64,000 nucleotides of DNA from Segatella copri. GTDB taxonomy: Bacteria > Bacteroidota > Bacteroidia > Bacteroidales > Bacteroidaceae. The notes below the pieces were generated by a model. The model had not been told where the DNA came from and did no database searches. It saw only the letters and a list, made by a program, of their open reading frames with translations. The stretch spans positions 2,229,001-2,293,000 of the forward strand of contig NZ_CP042464.1 of the NCBI RefSeq assembly GCF_015074785.1, read 5' to 3'. Every line of letters begins with the position of its first letter. Position 1 is the first letter of the stretch. Below, in pieces: positions 52,061-61,998 of the stretch. Both the position numbers and the translations under genes were made by a program.

Positions 52061-53365
52061 TAAAATTTGAGATAATGGCTAAGCAGCTTTACGTTGCCAG
52101 CCAAAGAGTTCTTTGATAGTATGACTAATTAACTTTCGGTTCGGTATTCTCCGACACTTGTTGAAAATTAATTTAGCGATGTATGTGCTTGCCATAATCT
52201 CCTTGAAAGAAGCCATGGAATACGGCAATTCATTTTCCTTCATCATCACTTTCGCAACATTCTGTGATGCGAATGATGCATTATAGGAAAAGTCCAACTG
52301 GTTCTTGTGTCTTGCTTGGCAATGCGTAAGACCAGTATATTGCTTTGCATCGCGAAAACAAAACTCTATTTGGAATCTTGAGCGGTATGTGCGCAACACT
52401 TCCTCACCCGACATGGATGTCTTTGTTGAGAAGAAAAGCTTGTGTTTTCCGTTCGGCATAACCCAAATGACAAGGCGCACTTTCTGCTTCAATGCCTTTG
52501 AATAGGCTATGAGTGTGTAGGCTGTGCCTTCAAGTCCTTCAATATGCAACTCTGCCATACGTGTGAGGTCAAGTTTCTTGTAGTTGATTTTTCCGTCAAG
52601 TGTCTTGGGACGTCCAGGCTTATTGGAACGAGGTCCCGTATACACATAATATAGGCTCGCAGTATCCCTGAAGCGGCTGACAAGATGGAAACCGCACTCT
52701 TTGATTCCGTCCACAAACGGACGGATAGAGAAGAAAGCGTCAGCGACAACAATATCGGTGACCTTCAACAAATCCTTCTTATAACGCTTGATGACCGCTA
52801 TGTAATGTTGCACGAGAGTCATGTTACGCATTTTCAATTCTCCAGTAGATGGAGTCTGATGGGCGCGCAGCATCATGCAACTGTTGGCATGGACATCGAC
52901 AAGTGCAAGCCCCATGATTTCAAGCCCATGCTTCATGGAACTTGCACAACCGGACCAGAAAGTACCGATATGCGGAGTCTTCTTACCCGACTTGCTGATG
53001 TAGCTCGGATCGATGGCTATAGCCAATAGACCATCCATATTCAAGTAACGTCGGCATAGGGCAAGGTTGAACTTCACCCAGTCTATGCATTTAGCACGAC
53101 CACGGTTGAAGTTCGTTCTGTAGGTCTGCTCACAATGGGTGCCGTAACGCTCCATTTGAGTGAAATTTATCTTTCTTTGTATCGTCATGTACAATAAAAG
53201 TATTTCCAAGAGTAGACTCTCGAAAGTTTTGCTTAACTTTGCAGATGAACTTTTGATAGCATCTCTGCATATTTCCGTATATTGGTTGAGTGGTTCTGAT
53301 GTCATATAACTTTGAGCTTAGAGAACTATAAAGTTACTGATAATCAGCCACTTAACCAAATTTTA
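52061..53365 (-). mobile_element. IS4-type insertion sequence splitting the CRISPR ancillary operon
   Basis: An element of about 1.3 kb is bounded by imperfect terminal inverted repeats: left TAAAATTTGAGATAATGGCT, right (complement) TAAAATTTGGTTAAGTGGCT. It carries one transposase. A clean target duplication was not found, so the exact ends are approximate. It separates the Cas6/CARF-HEPN genes from the WYL/CARF-HEPN genes, which run in the same direction. Confidence 0.75.
52079..53305 (-). CDS. IS4-family DDE transposase
   Basis: This 408-residue transposase has the DDE layout of the IS4 group. DPSYISKSGKKTPHIGTFW near residue 98 gives the first Asp and VADAFFSIRPFVDG near 190 the second. 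The YREK-like box YRSRFQIEFCFRDAKQYTGLTHCQAR near 310 gives the catalytic Glu region. It appears intact, so the element may still move. It is transcribed in the same direction as the CRISPR ancillary genes and could drive the WYL gene downstream. Confidence 0.88.
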   Translation of the reverse strand: MTSEPLNQYTEICRDAIKSSSAKLSKTFESLLLEILLLYMTIQRKINFTQMERYGTHCEQTYRTNFNRGRAKCIDWVKFNLALCRRYLNMDGLLAIAIDPSYISKSGKKTPHIGTFWSGCASSMKHGLEIMGLALVDVHANSCMMLRAHQTPSTGELKMRNMTLVQHYIAVIKRYKKDLLKVTDIVVADAFFSIRPFVDGIKECGFHLVSRFRDTASLYYVYTGPRSNKPGRPKTLDGKINYKKLDLTRMAELHIEGLEGTAYTLIAYSKALKQKVRLVIWVMPNGKHKLFFSTKTSMSGEEVLRTYRSRFQIEFCFRDAKQYTGLTHCQARHKNQLDFSYNASFASQNVAKVMMKENELPYSMASFKEIMASTYIAKLIFNKCRRIPNRKLISHTIKELFGWQRKAA

Positions 53366-53417
53366 TTAGTTATATTACGTTAATTAACTCTCTCATTTTC
53401 AATCGATTACATAAGAA

Positions 53418-54671
53418 TTAACAGAGTATTGTAATATATTTTCCCGCCGTAATAAGCGATGTTCTTAAACTTTCAATAATCTTGCCCGAAGAGAAATTAC
53501 TCTCCAGGGCATGAGCCACGACATTTCGGTTTTTAGTAATCTCGAAATATACTCCTCTCAACTCAAATGGTATGAACTCCTTGTCATTGCAAATGACATC
53601 CTTAATTTCCTGACGCTCATCCTTGTCAAAAGGGTCGTGATTTGCAAGCTGACAGGCATAGGAAAGAATGCTCTCCTGCAAGGAAATCAAGGCAGCCGTA
53701 TAGTTCATGTGCTTAAACTGCCACTGGGCCAGCTGATATTGGAACCGTGCAGGATCCTGCTCGGTTCCCTTGAAATTATTGAGAAAATTCTTCACCACCG
53801 GCTTCACAATCATTTCAGGAAGCATCGAATCAAAATCCTTTTTCATCAAAGCTCTCAAAGACTGGGTCTCCTGAGAGATGGCATACAGATGGTTGAGATT
53901 CATCACATCCGAGAAATGCTTCAAACGATTGGTCACATCCGTATCCTCCTGCTGAATGAGCCCTGCAATCTGATAGGCATTTCCATACTGCTTGAAAGCC
54001 ATGGCTCCCACAATCCAGTCATTGAGTTTGAGGATTTTCTTCAAATCCACAATCGGAGCATAACCATACTCCTTGCTCATCTCTATCATACCATAATATA
54101 TATGAGAAATCTTGATATTCTTGCTGCTGACATTCCTCAGATAAAGAAGCAGATTCATGATGGTAATAGGCAATGAGCGGAAAGAATGGGTAACATCCAC
54201 GATGAGTTCATCTCCCGTAGAGAGCAACTGGTTCAGCTGCAGGATGATGTTGATATTCTCATTGATTTCCTCCTCATTCACGCCATATCTTATGAGAGCA
54301 AGATGGGCATCCTTTCCAATAGCCGCCTCTATCTCCTTGGCATGAGGGATATACAATTCACTCATGCTGGTAGCCGCTTCACAATGCTCTGCGATTTCAC
54401 AATAGACATCCTCGTCAACCACACCGCCGTTCTTCTCCTGAAAATAGCGATATACCTCTTCCCACATACAATGGGCAGTACCAATTAATATAACCTTGCC
54501 TATATTCTGAGTTTCATATAATGCAGCTGCCATAAATGAGTATTCACCCAGATTCTCTTCACCCAGATGATAAGAAGCCCTGCGATATTCACGGGCAGAC
54601 TTCTCCTCCCCCAATGTCCCCTTGTTCACCAGAGGACCTGTACCGATAAATGAAATGAGTACCTTTGCCAT
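53418..54671 (-). CDS. Second CARF-HEPN ancillary RNase, TIGR02221-like
   Basis: This 417-residue protein starts at the ATG at 54671 (AKVLISFIGTGP), the typical start of TIGR02221/TM1812 proteins. The CARF-type segment is ELIVDVTHSFRSLPITIMNLLLYLR near residue 165. The HEPN motif KNRNVVAHA (R-x4-H) is near residue 388. It should be a cyclic-oligoadenylate-activated RNase. A longer frame to 54791 would overlap cas6 and is unlikely. It lies 4 bases after cas6. The IS4-type element is inserted just past its stop. Confidence 0.83.
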   Translation of the reverse strand: MAKVLISFIGTGPLVNKGTLGEEKSAREYRRASYHLGEENLGEYSFMAAALYETQNIGKVILIGTAHCMWEEVYRYFQEKNGGVVDEDVYCEIAEHCEAATSMSELYIPHAKEIEAAIGKDAHLALIRYGVNEEEINENINIILQLNQLLSTGDELIVDVTHSFRSLPITIMNLLLYLRNVSSKNIKISHIYYGMIEMSKEYGYAPIVDLKKILKLNDWIVGAMAFKQYGNAYQIAGLIQQEDTDVTNRLKHFSDVMNLNHLYAISQETQSLRALMKKDFDSMLPEMIVKPVVKNFLNNFKGTEQDPARFQYQLAQWQFKHMNYTAALISLQESILSYACQLANHDPFDKDERQEIKDVICNDKEFIPFELRGVYFEITKNRNVVAHALESNFSSGKIIESLRTSLITAGKYITILC

Positions 54672-54675
54672 AATA

Positions 54676-55371
54676 TTACTGATTAAAGTTTTTAAATCTA
54701 TCAGGAAGCTCCCGTCTGGAAAGCGTACCAAAGCCCACGCTACCACTCTTTCCCAAAGCAATGCCGTCAGGAAGTTCCATGTTGCTGACAAACATCAGAT
54801 CAAAGGTATCAAACTTCACATGCTTGTAGCTCTGTTCCACAGGCTCTTTCAATTGAGTGATGGCACATTCTATCTTTTCAGCTGCATGATAGCCAATCCC
54901 CTTCAAAAAGGAAAGGATGTTGCCTGTGATGACCTTCTCCAGAAAAATCAACTTGTCCGTAAGAGCCAGCATGGAATGGTATTTCTTGAAGTTTTCATCA
55001 GTAAGACCGATATAACTGCTCAGATGATAAAGCTTCGGGGCATCATCTATTTTGGGAAAATAAGGAGTGAGCGTACAATCCTGTACATGAAACTCCATCT
55101 CCTTCTTTCCAATCATGAGACTTATAGGAAACTTTCCCACCAGAGCCATCACTGCCATGGCAGCATCCGCTATTCCAATCAGACAAACATGATTATCAAT
55201 TACCTTGTACTGAACCAAAGAGTATCCATATCTCAGCCCATTTGCCTCATGATTGTGAAAATAGGGATTTTCCCTACCAGCCAATTCAACTATGGCACCA
55301 CGAAAGCACCTGAGTTCAGTAGAGCTCAAGGTTTCCTTAAATCTCAACACGGCTATGTTAGTTGCTTCCAT
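54676..55371 (-). CDS. cas6: CRISPR endoribonuclease Cas6
   Basis: This 231-residue RAMP protein processes pre-crRNA. Bacteroidota Cas6b-like features are LRCFRGAIVELAGRENPYFHNH near residues 20-41, GLRYGYSLVQYKVI and the C-terminal glycine-rich loop DGIALGKSGSVGFGTLSRR. His 39/41 are candidate catalytic residues. It is the first gene of the left operon. The IS1380 element ends only 45 bases upstream, so the native promoter may be disturbed. No CRISPR array that it could process lies in the window. Confidence 0.8.
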   Translation of the reverse strand: MEATNIAVLRFKETLSSTELRCFRGAIVELAGRENPYFHNHEANGLRYGYSLVQYKVIDNHVCLIGIADAAMAVMALVGKFPISLMIGKKEMEFHVQDCTLTPYFPKIDDAPKLYHLSSYIGLTDENFKKYHSMLALTDKLIFLEKVITGNILSFLKGIGYHAAEKIECAITQLKEPVEQSYKHVKFDTFDLMFVSNMELPDGIALGKSGSVGFGTLSRRELPDRFKNFNQ

Positions 55372-55415
55372 TTCTTATTTTTTTGGCGAAAATACAAAAA
55401 AATATCCCCTCAAAT

Positions 55416-56991
55416 CCGCAACCTATAGGGTTTAGTGGGATTTTGCTTGCAAAGCGACAAAATTCATTTTATTGTACATATTTCTTGCACAACAGAAATG
55501 TCGCAGACACAAAATCCCCTTACCCCATAAAGCGACTTGAGGTAATACGCTGGTTTAACCAGAAAAGCATGGTCTTTAACCAAAGTCTGTCTTGAACAGG
55601 TTGGCATAAGCATTGTTGTCTGAGTAAATATTCAATACATGCCTACGTGATGTCTTAATCCATTTCGCAGGAACAGAGATGAACTTGAAAACAAAGGTCT
55701 TGATTCTGCTGGTGGCACGCAATCCAAATTCATGGGTTTTCAATCTCTGCATAATAGCTTTGTAGAAGTTTCTGATGAGAGCTGTCATAAGCAGGAATAC
55801 AGTATTCTGTGCCATGAACGATTTTGGCAATCGATTCCAGCCAAAGCCATTGTTCATGTCATCGAAGATGCGTTCCTTGCCACCACGAAGATTGTAGAAT
55901 TCCACGATGTCTCTTGCACTCGACTTGTAATCGTTAGTCAGTATACATCTGTAGGTATATTCGCCTTCCCAAATGTCAAGGTCTCCATCTATTCGCCTTT
56001 GTCTCTGTATGACAAGACGATACGGTTTTCCTTTCCATTTCTCAACAAGGATGGAATTCAGCTCAAATTCAATACCGTTGATTTCAACAGTTTTCCATCC
56101 AGTCAAGGCAAACATGGAATCGTAGAAGGAAGAGCATCTGTTGGCACGAATATAAAAATGCCTGCAATGAGCCTCTACCATATCTACGATTTCCTCCGAG
56201 CATGAGCCGCAATCCATGCGGGCACGGGATATATATACTTCTGATGCCTCCAGTCGCTTGAAGATTCTTTCCAAAGTCTCTCTTTGGTTGAAGCGCACGT
56301 TTGTGTTGCCGTCTCTATTTTCAATACCGACAATCATGTCGTTAATGACTGCCACACCTGGACTATAGCCCAGGAACTTCTTGTAGGTTGGTTTTGCATC
56401 ATGCTTCTCTGTTTCAATGAACTGATGGTCAAAGTCAAAATCATACTCTTGACCGGATTTCAATTGACCAGTAGCAAGCAGGGCTTTGATCAATAAGCAG
56501 TTCATCTTGTCTGCAGTATTGAAATCATAGGAGTTGCCAGAAGCAGATTTATAGGTGATGTTCTTACAAGTCAGTTCTTCGATAGCACGCAATATGGTGT
56601 CTGCGCTGCAAGTGCGAAGAGTTGGATGAAGAGACAAATGTTTCATCAAGTGAGTTGTAACATCCTCAATACATGAGCCGCCACAAAGATATACGCACAT
56701 CAGAGAGCGTAGAATTTCGCTATATTGATAACCAAACATAGTGCATCTCAATCCCAAGGTGGAATCTATGGTTTGAGCTAAAAGAGCATCAAATTGCTCC
56801 ATAATAGAAAAAATTCCTCCAAAAGGAGTGAGTTTCTCAGATTTTATTTGTATCTTTGCCATGTCATATTAGAGTTTTGCTTGTCTTCTTTTCGCAACAC
56901 TAAGGTAAGTGAAAATTCTGACATGGCAAAATCCTGGGCAACTTTTTGTTGCTCAGGCACTTATAAATAATGTTAAACTATAGTGTTGCGG
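55416..56991 (-). mobile_element. IS1380-type insertion sequence in the divergent cas promoter region
   Basis: An element of about 1.58 kb has imperfect inverted ends (CCGCAACCTATAGGG left; complement of right end CCGCAACACTATAG). A short AAT may be the target duplication. It sits between cas6 and cas10, so it splits what would otherwise be a divergent intergenic region of roughly 145 bp. Ends are inferred by eye. Confidence 0.75.
55576..56862 (-). CDS. IS1380-family transposase
   Basis: This 428-residue DDE transposase belongs to the IS1380 family. It shows FDFDHQFIETEKHDAKPTYKKFLGYSPGVAVI near residues 143-175, ARMDCGSCSEEIVDMVEAH near 213 and the C-terminal FYNLRGGKERIFDDMNNGFGWNRLP with the catalytic Glu region. 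It appears intact. Its 3' end points toward cas6, so read-through transcription of the left CRISPR operon is possible. Confidence 0.9.
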   Translation of the reverse strand: MAKIQIKSEKLTPFGGIFSIMEQFDALLAQTIDSTLGLRCTMFGYQYSEILRSLMCVYLCGGSCIEDVTTHLMKHLSLHPTLRTCSADTILRAIEELTCKNITYKSASGNSYDFNTADKMNCLLIKALLATGQLKSGQEYDFDFDHQFIETEKHDAKPTYKKFLGYSPGVAVINDMIVGIENRDGNTNVRFNQRETLERIFKRLEASEVYISRARMDCGSCSEEIVDMVEAHCRHFYIRANRCSSFYDSMFALTGWKTVEINGIEFELNSILVEKWKGKPYRLVIQRQRRIDGDLDIWEGEYTYRCILTNDYKSSARDIVEFYNLRGGKERIFDDMNNGFGWNRLPKSFMAQNTVFLLMTALIRNFYKAIMQRLKTHEFGLRATSRIKTFVFKFISVPAKWIKTSRRHVLNIYSDNNAYANLFKTDFG

Positions 56992-57090
56992 AATTAAGGT
57001 ATCCGATAAATAACATTTTCTTGAAGAAAAAATAGTTTTTACCATCTTTTTTTTATACTTTTACACCCACAACCGTAAAAACAAAATAAC

Positions 57091-58575
57091 ATGGAGAAAA
57101 ACAAATATATATATGGAGCCTCCATACAGGGCATCCAGGGTTTTATCTTCTCGACCAACTCACTCAAAGACATCGTCGGCGGCAGCGAGCTGGTAGAAAA
57201 GATATGCACCACCCTCTTTGAATCCAACTACCTGCAAGGAGCTACCCGTATCATCAATGCAGCCGGTAACATCAAATGTGTCTATGATGATCTCCAAGAA
57301 TGCGAGAAAACCGTCCTGGAGTTTCCTAAGACCGTGATGCTGGCAGCTCCTGGCATCACCATCAGCCAGGCTGTGGTAAAGGTAACGGAGGAAGAACTCA
57401 AGACTCACTTCGCTTCCTGCATGGACCTGCTGGAGAAAAAGCTGAAGATCCAACGCAACAAACCAGCCAGAAGCATGACCGTAGGTTTCATGGGCGTAGA
57501 ACGTTCAAGAACCACAGGACTTCCTGCCATCACCCAGGAAAGTCAGGAATATCTGGATGAAGGAACACTAAAGAAACGCAACCTCTCCGTCGGAGGCAAG
57601 GCAACCATCAGCCTGGCAGAAAAGAGTTTCCATATCAAGAATCTCTCTCCTAAGAACATCGCCTTGAACATCAAGAATCTCACAGGCAAGAATGACTGGG
57701 TAGCCATCATTCATGCTGACGGTAATGGTCTGGGACAGATTCTGTCCAAATTCAGCAGCTCCATGGAAAAGCTGAAAGACTTCTCAGAAAAGCTGAACCA
57801 GGCTACCTGCCAGGCAGCCCGAGCCGCCTTCAAAAAAGTATACATCGCAGAAGATTATACACAAGAGTCAAGCATTTTCCCATTCCGTCCTGTAGTACTG
57901 GGTGGAGATGACATGACCATGATATGCAAGGCAAGCCTAGCCCTCGACTATGTAAAGGTCTATCTTGAAGAGTTTGAGAATGCCACCAGGCAGAAGCTGG
58001 GTGCAGATAACGGACTCACCGCATGTGCAGGCATAGCCTTCATCAAGTCTTCCTATCCGTTCCACTATGGATATGACCTGGCAGAGACGCTATGTACCCA
58101 GGCCAAGATAGTTTCAAAGGATTCTCTTATCCAAAAGGATGCCCCAGTAGCACCATCAAGTGTGATGTTCTATAAGGTACAGGGAAGCTTCATTGAAAGC
58201 TATCCTAATATGATCCTGAAGGAAAAGACCCCACAAAAGGGACTTTCCTTCAACTTCGGACCTTATTTCCTGCACCAGACGGAAGAATACTGGACGATAG
58301 AAGAGCTGGAGGATACATGCAGTATTCTCAACGGCAAGGAGGGCAACACCGCCAAGACCAGCATCAGAAAATGGATGACCGCCATGCACCAGAATAAGGA
58401 AATGGCCAAGCAGGCAGCCGCTCGCAGCTATGCCATGCTCTCTGCTTCTACCAAGCAAACTTTCCAAAAGGCCACAACCCCACAGAAGAGAACGCTTTCT
58501 GAAGATGTTTTCTATCCTGCTGCGGATCTGCTGGACTTAAACACAATTCTCAACCAAAGAACAAAGGAAGGATAA
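57091..58575 (+). CDS. cas10: Cas10, small HD-less form with GGDD cyclase motif
   Basis: This 494-residue large subunit is much shorter than usual Cas10 (700-1000) and lacks an N-terminal HD nuclease. It opens directly with YIYGASIQGIQGFIFSTNSLKDIVGGSELVEKI, a palm-domain start. The first palm metal site is WVAIIHADGNGLG (207-215), and the cyclase motif VLGGDDMTM is at 269-277. It should polymerise ATP into cyclic oligoadenylate when the complex binds target RNA. Absence of HD means no DNA cutting by this subunit. It heads a six-gene operon with 4-base gaps or overlaps. About 100 bp separates it from the IS1380 end, and no TAnnTTTG box is clear. Confidence 0.88.
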   Translation: MEKNKYIYGASIQGIQGFIFSTNSLKDIVGGSELVEKICTTLFESNYLQGATRIINAAGNIKCVYDDLQECEKTVLEFPKTVMLAAPGITISQAVVKVTEEELKTHFASCMDLLEKKLKIQRNKPARSMTVGFMGVERSRTTGLPAITQESQEYLDEGTLKKRNLSVGGKATISLAEKSFHIKNLSPKNIALNIKNLTGKNDWVAIIHADGNGLGQILSKFSSSMEKLKDFSEKLNQATCQAARAAFKKVYIAEDYTQESSIFPFRPVVLGGDDMTMICKASLALDYVKVYLEEFENATRQKLGADNGLTACAGIAFIKSSYPFHYGYDLAETLCTQAKIVSKDSLIQKDAPVAPSSVMFYKVQGSFIESYPNMILKEKTPQKGLSFNFGPYFLHQTEEYWTIEELEDTCSILNGKEGNTAKTSIRKWMTAMHQNKEMAKQAAARSYAMLSASTKQTFQKATTPQKRTLSEDVFYPAADLLDLNTILNQRTKEG

Positions 58576-58579
58576 AGCA

Positions 58580-59143
58580 ATGAAAGACTTAACCATAAAA
58601 ATAGAGTTCTTTTCACCATGGCACTGTGGATCTGGCCTCTCTGCCGGTGCAGATGCCGATTCACTCGTCATCAAGGACATCAATGGTCTGCCATTTATTC
58701 CCGGCAAGACAATCAAAGGCCTCATTCGAGAAGCTGTAGAGGACTATTCTGCCCTCAGAGGTCTGGACATGAACCTGGAGAAAGCCTTCGGCAAAGCAGC
58801 TACCGCTGAAGAAGCGCTGCCATCCGGCGCCCTGTTCTTCACCAATGCTACCCTCAAAGAGGACGAGGCTAAAAGCATCCTTTCCAACCATGTGGAAGAC
58901 CTGCTATATATAAATAAGGTGGCAACAGCCATCGATGAGAAAAACGGAATCACCCAGGAACATAGCCTTCGCACCATCGAAACCACCATTCCATGCACAC
59001 TCTATGTAACAATTCTCTATGTAGATGATGATATGGAAAGCGTTCTGGAATCAGCACTTGGCTTCATCAAGCATATGGGAACAGGCAGAAACAGAGGACT
59101 AGGCAGATGTAAATTCAGTATTGAGAAAGGAGGTAAGGCATGA
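58580..59143 (+). CDS. Cas7-like RAMP backbone subunit, Csm3 type
   Basis: This 187-residue protein starts with the RAMP beta-strand (KIEFFSPWHCGSGL). LPFIPGKTIKGLIREAVE (residues 38-55) is the conserved PG-S/T-xxKG element, and TGRNRGLGRC (168-177) is the glycine-rich loop. Asp 27 in GADADSLV sits where Csm3 carries its target-RNA-cleaving aspartate. It should form part of the filament along the crRNA. It starts 4 bases after cas10 and overlaps the next gene by 4 bases (ATGA). Confidence 0.85.
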   Translation: MKDLTIKIEFFSPWHCGSGLSAGADADSLVIKDINGLPFIPGKTIKGLIREAVEDYSALRGLDMNLEKAFGKAATAEEALPSGALFFTNATLKEDEAKSILSNHVEDLLYINKVATAIDEKNGITQEHSLRTIETTIPCTLYVTILYVDDDMESVLESALGFIKHMGTGRNRGLGRCKFSIEKGGKA

Positions 59144-60660
59144 AAACTCTTCAATTCAAATGTAAACTGCTCTCAGATGTCATCCTGAACCAGCGAGCAG
59201 CCACAGAAGGAAACCAGGAATCCCTGACCTTCATTCCAGGCAACTGCTTCCTGGGCATCGTAGCTAAAGACTACATGAGCTTCCAACCCCAAGAGCAGGC
59301 AGAAATCTTCCATAGCGGACATGTAAGATTCGGTGACGCACATCCGGCATCCAAGGATGCCAAGACAAGAAGCCTCCATATTCCGGCATCCCTCTTCTAC
59401 CCAAAGCTCAAATCCTTGGGTGAGGAAAGCTACATCCACCACTTCTATAGCCGCTCAGATGACAAGCATGGTGCTGGTGGCCAGCCACAGCAGCTCAAGC
59501 AATGCCGCGAAGGCTACTATGAGTTTGCAGAAAACGAGGCTAACGCAGTAGAGAGTCTGAAAAGCTTTGCCATCAAGAGTGCCTATGACAGAACCCTTCG
59601 CAAGAGTAAGGACAGCCAGATGTTCGGATATGAAGGACTGGAGAAGGGAAGCGAATTCTATTTCTCTGTAGAGATAGACGATGAAGCCCTTGCCCCTATC
59701 ATCGAGGAAAAGCTGACAGGAAGAAAACATGTGGGCAGATCCAAGACGGCACAGTATGGCCTCATTGAAATCACGAAAGCTTCCTTCCAGGAAATTCCAT
59801 CTGCAGCATCCCAGTTCTCTATCAATGGAAGTAACTATATTACAGTCTTTGCCGATGGCAGACTCATCTTCCTGGATGAAACAGGAACAGCAACCTTCCA
59901 GCCAACAGCCCAGATGCTGGGACTCAACGGAGAAATCGACTGGGAGAAGTCACAGATCAGAACCTTCCAATATGCTCCCTGGAATAGCAAGCGCCAAACC
60001 AGAGATGCAGACCGTGTGGGTATCGAAAAAGGCAGTGTCTTCGTTGTCAAGCTTGATGAGCTGCCAACACTCTCACAGCTTCCTTCCTATGTAGGCAACT
60101 ATAAGAATGAGGGATTCGGTAAGGTCATCTATGGATGGAAGCTGCTGCAAAAGGCAGGGGAAAATGGTCAGACAGCCCTTCAACTCACCCATAAGACAAA
60201 AGCTCAGGCTACAGAGACAAGAGCCCTGGAGGGAACACCGCTGCTGTCATTCCTGGCAAGAAAGAAGCACAAGAACAGTTCTTCTGTCTATATCTATGAG
60301 CAGGTGAACCACTTTGTCAAGATGTACAAGCCATTGTTCTCACAAGGCAAATTCTCTTCTCAATGGGGTGCCATCCGCAGCATCGCCCTCCAGCATCCTA
60401 CCATGAACGAGATTCTCCTTGAACTCTTCGACAAGAAGGAAATGAAAAAACGAGAGCCGTCTCCAACAGATCCAAGAGCCGAAGTCATAGAGTCAATCGG
60501 CTATATTACCCATGGAATCAAGGCCAAGGACTGGAAAGCCAAGCAGAGAGACAGAATCCTCAGAGAGTTTATAGAGCAGATGGGTAACAACGAGGAGTAT
60601 GGAGACCTGTCTCAAAGAGCATTAGTGAACCTTGCCTCTGAAATGGCAAAAAAACAATAG
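59140..60660 (+). CDS. Large RAMP protein, Csx10-like (Cas5-type cap)
   Basis: This 506-residue protein opens KTLQFKCKLLSDVILNQRAATEGNQESLTFIPGNCFLGIVA, a start shared with Csx10-type proteins of III-D systems. GRKHVGRSKTAQYGLIEI near residue 193 and YVGNYKNEGFGKVIYGW near 325 are RAMP glycine-rich loops, implying two RAMP domains. The C-terminal 130 residues are helical. Csx10 occupies the Cas5 position at the crRNA 5' end. Assignment is by resemblance and operon position. It overlaps the Cas7 gene by 4 bases. Confidence 0.7.
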   Translation: MKTLQFKCKLLSDVILNQRAATEGNQESLTFIPGNCFLGIVAKDYMSFQPQEQAEIFHSGHVRFGDAHPASKDAKTRSLHIPASLFYPKLKSLGEESYIHHFYSRSDDKHGAGGQPQQLKQCREGYYEFAENEANAVESLKSFAIKSAYDRTLRKSKDSQMFGYEGLEKGSEFYFSVEIDDEALAPIIEEKLTGRKHVGRSKTAQYGLIEITKASFQEIPSAASQFSINGSNYITVFADGRLIFLDETGTATFQPTAQMLGLNGEIDWEKSQIRTFQYAPWNSKRQTRDADRVGIEKGSVFVVKLDELPTLSQLPSYVGNYKNEGFGKVIYGWKLLQKAGENGQTALQLTHKTKAQATETRALEGTPLLSFLARKKHKNSSSVYIYEQVNHFVKMYKPLFSQGKFSSQWGAIRSIALQHPTMNEILLELFDKKEMKKREPSPTDPRAEVIESIGYITHGIKAKDWKAKQRDRILREFIEQMGNNEEYGDLSQRALVNLASEMAKKQ

Positions 60661-60664
60661 AGCA

Positions 60665-61996
60665 ATGCAGATGACAAAATATAAATATCGCATGATTGCG
60701 CGCATCACCCTGGAGGCGACATCACCTCTGGCAGTGGGTAGCGGCGAGAAGGACATCATTACAGATGCACCTGTGGCAAGAGACGTGAATGACCTGCCAT
60801 ATATCCCGGGCACATCACTCATGGGCATCATCCGTCACAGCCTGAAAGACCTGAAGGAGAGAGACTCTATCTTCGGATATCAGAAAGGAGACAAGGGAGA
60901 AGGCTCCAAGGTCCTCATTTCCGACGCACTGCTTCTAGGCAGCAACCAGAAGGCCATGGACGGACTTAAGAATATAGAGCAGGATGAGTATCTCAAGGCC
61001 TTTGAGGTATTGCCTATCCGCCAGCATGTAAGAATCACGGAAAAGGGTACAGGCGCAGACCATGGCAAGTTCGACGAACAGGTAGTATATAAAGGCACCC
61101 GATTCATCTTCGAGATGGAACTCCTCTCTGAAACGAAGGATGACGAGAATATGCAGAACATTCTGAACACCATCTCCTCTCCTACCTTCAGAGTCGGCAG
61201 CGGAACGAGAAATGGTTTCGGAAGCATGAAGGTCGTGAGCTTGAAGTACGCAAGCTATGACCTGACTCAGGAAAAGGACCTCGATGCCTACCTGAAAAAG
61301 TCATCATCGCTGGAAGAGGACTGGAATGAGGCCATCGAGAAGAAGCCAAGCGAACAGCAGGGAGCTGACTGGATCAAATATACCCTCACTCTCAAGCCTT
61401 TGAACTTCTTCCTGTTCTCATCAGGATTTGGAGACGAAGATGCCGATATGATACCCGTCAAGGAAAACTATGTGGACTGGTCAACCGGCAAGCCAGAAAT
61501 CAAGGAGGCCAAGAGCCTGATACCGGCAACATCCGTCAAAGGAGCCATTTCACACCGTACAGCCTACCACTGGAACCGCCTTACAAAACACTTTGTGGAC
61601 AACGCAGAGGCTATCGCAAGCGACAGAAACAAGGCATGCCTGGATATCTTCGGCACCACACTGGACGAAGGAGACGTCAAACCATCCAGAGGAAAGGCCA
61701 TCTTCTCAGATGTCTTCATTGAGAACACGGACTCAAAGGTTCTTCCTCACATCAGGGTAGATAAGTTTACCGGTGGAGTGATGGACGGTGCCCTGTTCCA
61801 GGAAAAGGTAAGCACAGCGGAAAACCAGGAACTCGTGGAAGAGATCTGGGTTGAAAAGGAAGCCCTTCAAGACGAAGATGTCAGAAAGGCATTCGAGAAA
61901 GCCCTCCAGGACATCTGCGACGGCCTCCTGCCACTGGGCGGTGGTACCAACAGAGGAAATGGTATATTCATCGGAACACTTAACATACAAGAGTAA
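60665..61996 (+). CDS. Fused double Cas7-like RAMP protein
   Basis: This 443-residue protein contains two Csm3-like repeats. Domain 1 (1-210) has SPLAVGSGEKDIITDAPVARD, YIPGTSLMGIIRHSLKD and the loop VGSGTRNGFGSMKV. Its TDAPV aspartate aligns with the Csm3 cleavage residue. Domain 2 (230-443) has LIPATSVKGAISHR, IRVDKFTGGVMDGALFQEKV and the loop LGGGTNRGNGIF. The fusion probably occupies two backbone positions. The start is set just after the upstream stop at 60660; a longer frame would overlap it. Confidence 0.82.
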   Translation: MQMTKYKYRMIARITLEATSPLAVGSGEKDIITDAPVARDVNDLPYIPGTSLMGIIRHSLKDLKERDSIFGYQKGDKGEGSKVLISDALLLGSNQKAMDGLKNIEQDEYLKAFEVLPIRQHVRITEKGTGADHGKFDEQVVYKGTRFIFEMELLSETKDDENMQNILNTISSPTFRVGSGTRNGFGSMKVVSLKYASYDLTQEKDLDAYLKKSSSLEEDWNEAIEKKPSEQQGADWIKYTLTLKPLNFFLFSSGFGDEDADMIPVKENYVDWSTGKPEIKEAKSLIPATSVKGAISHRTAYHWNRLTKHFVDNAEAIASDRNKACLDIFGTTLDEGDVKPSRGKAIFSDVFIENTDSKVLPHIRVDKFTGGVMDGALFQEKVSTAENQELVEEIWVEKEALQDEDVRKAFEKALQDICDGLLPLGGGTNRGNGIFIGTLNIQE

Positions 61997-61998
61997 GC

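Noticed and set aside
54672..54791. N-terminal 40-residue extension of the second CARF-HEPN protein
   Set aside because: It overlaps the cas6 coding end, and the family start (M-x-KVLISFIGTG) is at 54671.
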